Positions 62,026-64,000 of a stretch of DNA of 64,000 nucleotides are shown here, in pieces. This DNA comes from Burkholderia sp. HI2500 (lineage in GTDB: Bacteria; Pseudomonadota; Gammaproteobacteria; Burkholderiales; Burkholderiaceae), in the NCBI RefSeq assembly GCF_002223055.1, contig NZ_NKFL01000007.1:620001-684000 (forward strand), written 5' to 3'. The translations under genes and the position numbers were made by a program. Position 1 is the stretch's first letter; each line of letters opens with the position of its first letter. Under the pieces are notes generated by a model that searched no databases, had not been told where the DNA came from, and saw nothing but the letters and a program-made list of their open reading frames with translations.

Positions 62026-63471
62026 ATGAGCGATCGCGCGCCGGCACTCGAGCGCACGCTAGCCGCCGGCGTGCCGCCGCACCGCACGTCGCTGCGTGCG
62101 ATCTTCCCGACCGTCGCGGCCGCGAGCCTTGGCTTCGCGATCGTCCAGCTCGACGTGACCGTGGTCAACGTCGCGATTCCGAGCCTCGGCCATTCATTCG
62201 GATCGAGCGTCCACGGGCTGCAGTGGATCGTCGATGCGTACACGCTATCGTTCGCCGCGCTGCTGCTGACGTCCGGCACGCTGGCCGACCGCTTCGGCAG
62301 CCGCCGGCTGTTCGCGTACGGCCTTGCGCTGTTCCTGCTGGCATCGCTCGGCTGCGCGCTCGCGCCGTCGCTGGCCGCGCTGATCGTCGCGCGCGTCGCG
62401 CAGGGCGTGGGCGCCGCGATGATCCTGCCCACGTCGCTCGCGCTCATCACGCACGCGTGCGCCAACGATGCCGCCGCACGCGTGCGGGCCGTCGCGTGGT
62501 GGAGCGCGACGGGCGGCGCGATCAGCGCGGCCGGGCCGACGCTCGGCGGCCTGCTGATCGATTCGCTCGGCTGGCGTGCGATCTTCTTCATCAATCTGCC
62601 GATCTGTGCGGCCGGCCTGTGGCTCACGCTGCGCCACGTGCGCGATTCGGCCGCCGCGCGCACGCGGCTGTTCGATCCGGCCGGCCAGATCGTCGCGGTG
62701 CTCGTGCTCGCGCTGCTGACGGGCGGGATCATCCGGGCCGGCGCGCAGGGGGTGGGCGATCCGTATGCGGCCGGTGCGCTGGCCGCGTCGGTCGTGCTCG
62801 GCGCGCTGTTCGTCGCGATCGAGCGGCGCGTGGCCGCGCCGATGCTGCAGCTCGCATTCTTCCGGATCGCGCGCGTGCCGGGCGTGCTCGCGATCGGCGC
62901 GGTCACGAATGCCGCGTTCTACGGGCTGATCTTCTCGCTGAGCCTCTATTTCCAGAACGCGCGCGGCTTCACCGCGACCGAGTCGGGGCTCGCGCTCGCG
63001 CCGCTCACGATCATCATGCTCGCCAACATCGCGAGCGCGCGTCTCGCCGTCCGCCATGGCTTCCGCGCGACCGTCATCGTCGGCCTCGCCGTGTCGCTCG
63101 CGGGCTACGTGTGGCTGTGGCAGACGCTCGGCGCGCACACGCCGTATGCGCTGCTGGCGCCCGGGCTCGCGGCGATGGCGATCGGCGGCGGGATCGCGAT
63201 TCCCGCGCTGACCTCGACGATGCTCGGCAGCGTCGAGGCCGGCCGCGCGGCCACCGCGTCGGCGATCCTCAATACCGCGCGCCAGGTGGGCGCAGCCGTC
63301 GGCGTCGCGGCGCTGGGCGCACTGGTCGCGGGCCAGGGCGCGGCGATCGTGGCCGGCGCGGCACGCGGGTTCGCGGTCGCGGCCGTGCTCGTCGCCCTCT
63401 GCATCGTGCTGGCCGCGCGCTGGCCCGGCGATGCGCCCAGCAATGCGCCCGATAGCGGCCCGCGGGCCTGA
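62026..63471 (+). CDS. MFS exporter, DHA2 family (14 helices)
   Basis: A 481-residue inner-membrane drug:proton antiporter. Motifs include LDVTVVNVAIPSL in the first helix, GTLADRFGSRRLF in the helix 2-3 loop and WWSATGGAISAAGPTLGGLLID in helix 5. About fourteen helices are expected. The ATG at 62026 has GGAGGA upstream. In this setting it most likely exports the product of the nearby oxygenase and ligase. The ATP-grasp gene follows after 44 bases. Confidence 0.92.
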   Translation: MSDRAPALERTLAAGVPPHRTSLRAIFPTVAAASLGFAIVQLDVTVVNVAIPSLGHSFGSSVHGLQWIVDAYTLSFAALLLTSGTLADRFGSRRLFAYGLALFLLASLGCALAPSLAALIVARVAQGVGAAMILPTSLALITHACANDAAARVRAVAWWSATGGAISAAGPTLGGLLIDSLGWRAIFFINLPICAAGLWLTLRHVRDSAAARTRLFDPAGQIVAVLVLALLTGGIIRAGAQGVGDPYAAGALAASVVLGALFVAIERRVAAPMLQLAFFRIARVPGVLAIGAVTNAAFYGLIFSLSLYFQNARGFTATESGLALAPLTIIMLANIASARLAVRHGFRATVIVGLAVSLAGYVWLWQTLGAHTPYALLAPGLAAMAIGGGIAIPALTSTMLGSVEAGRAATASAILNTARQVGAAVGVAALGALVAGQGAAIVAGAARGFAVAAVLVALCIVLAARWPGDAPSNAPDSGPRA

Positions 63472-63515
63472 GCCCAAGCCCCCTTCAACCGATCCCACAG
63501 CCCAGCGAGGAATCC

Positions 63516-64000
63516 ATGCCGCACCGCTTCATCGATACCGTCCTGATCGTCGACGGCGCGTCGACAGCCGCCTATCTTGCGCCCGCGTTCCGCGCCTACG
63601 GCATCCGTTGCGCGCACGTGATCAGCGACCCCGACCTGCCGGAAATCTACCGGAACCAGTTCGTCCCGTCCGACTATATCCGCCAGGTCCAGCATCACGG
63701 CGATGTCGACGAGACGCTCGCGCAGTTGAGCGACCTGCGGATCGGCGCGGTGCTGCACGGCCTCGACGCGGCGCTCGAACTGGCCGACTCGCTCGCCGAA
63801 CGGCTCGACGTGCCGACGCGCAATCCGCTCGCGACGTCGGCCGCGCGGCGCGACAAGTACGCGATGAACGAGCGGATTCGCCAGGCCGGCCTGCGTGCCC
63901 CGGCCCATTTCCACAGCACGTCGGTCGACGCCGCACTCGAATGGGCGCGCGCGTACGGCAAGCTGCCGCTCGTGGTGAAGCCGGCGCGCAGCGCGGGCGT
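63516..64000 (+). CDS. ATP-grasp ligase, 5' end (cut by the window edge)
   Basis: The first 161 residues of an ATP-grasp enzyme. It has an N-terminal Rossmann-like domain (VLIVDGASTAAYLAPAFRAYG), the RNPLATSAARRDKYAMNERIRQAGLRAPAHF segment and the first ATP-grasp block LPLVVKPARSAGV at the very edge. Such ligases join an amino acid or peptide carboxylate to an amine with ATP, as in L-amino acid ligases and many peptide natural products. The GCGAGGA ribosome site supports the start. The remainder lies beyond the window, so neither the full length nor the catalytic domain can be checked. Confidence 0.88.
   Translation, partial: MPHRFIDTVLIVDGASTAAYLAPAFRAYGIRCAHVISDPDLPEIYRNQFVPSDYIRQVQHHGDVDETLAQLSDLRIGAVLHGLDAALELADSLAERLDVPTRNPLATSAARRDKYAMNERIRQAGLRAPAHFHSTSVDAALEWARAYGKLPLVVKPARSAG

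Overview
The window is GC-rich, tightly coded DNA that looks like a secondary replicon of a Burkholderia cepacia complex bacterium. The genus call rests on recognised families found together: a ZmpA-type M4 metalloprotease, AidA beside a LecB-type lectin fusion (the arrangement I recall for BC2L-D), a complete Flp/Tad pilus locus, a long trimeric autotransporter and an accessory groESL pair. No tRNA, rRNA, CRISPR array, insertion sequence, integrase or phage gene was seen. All assignments come from reading the sequence; no database search was run.

Layout. 1-6.1 kb: 3' part of groEL, groES, and two membrane GGDEF-EAL cyclic-di-GMP proteins. 6.4-8.3 kb: secreted metalloprotease with a clear terminator. 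8.9-12.3 kb: a decayed MFS gene, an orphan 364-residue protein, a P-loop kinase-like protein and a VOC protein. 12.7-16.3 kb: trimeric autotransporter adhesin. 17.4-21.8 kb: receiver-AraC regulator, TonB-dependent siderophore receptor and a PL5-like alginate lyase. 21.8-28.1 kb: an AraC regulator divergent from a five-gene operon matching the iif indole-degradation pathway plus an outer-membrane channel. 28.2-34.2 kb: an operon of three SPFH (HflK/HflC-like) proteins and a P1B metal ATPase. 34.5-38.7 kb: a periplasmic molybdenum hydroxylase with FeS and cytochrome c subunits. 39.5-52.5 kb: the Tad locus, read leftwards from three pilin genes to tadC. 53.6-57.6 kb: a rightward operon of two GT-C type glycosyltransferases, a GtrB-like transferase and a GtrA-like flippase. 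57.9-59.4 kb: aidA and the AidA-lectin fusion behind a near-ideal LuxR-family (cep-type) box. 59.4-64 kb: a cluster suggestive of amino-acid-derived metabolite synthesis: solute-binding protein, Fe(II)/2-oxoglutarate oxygenase, MFS exporter and a truncated ATP-grasp ligase.

Much of the window concerns surface and social traits: adhesin, pilus, protease, lectin, AidA and cyclic-di-GMP turnover. From general knowledge of the genus, zmpA, aidA and a Flp pilin belong to the CepIR quorum-sensing regulon; here only aidA shows a convincing box. The systems I would most like examined are the SPFH/P-type ATPase operon, the right-edge ATP-grasp/oxygenase cluster, the glycosyltransferase operon facing the pilus locus, and the AidA-lectin fusion.
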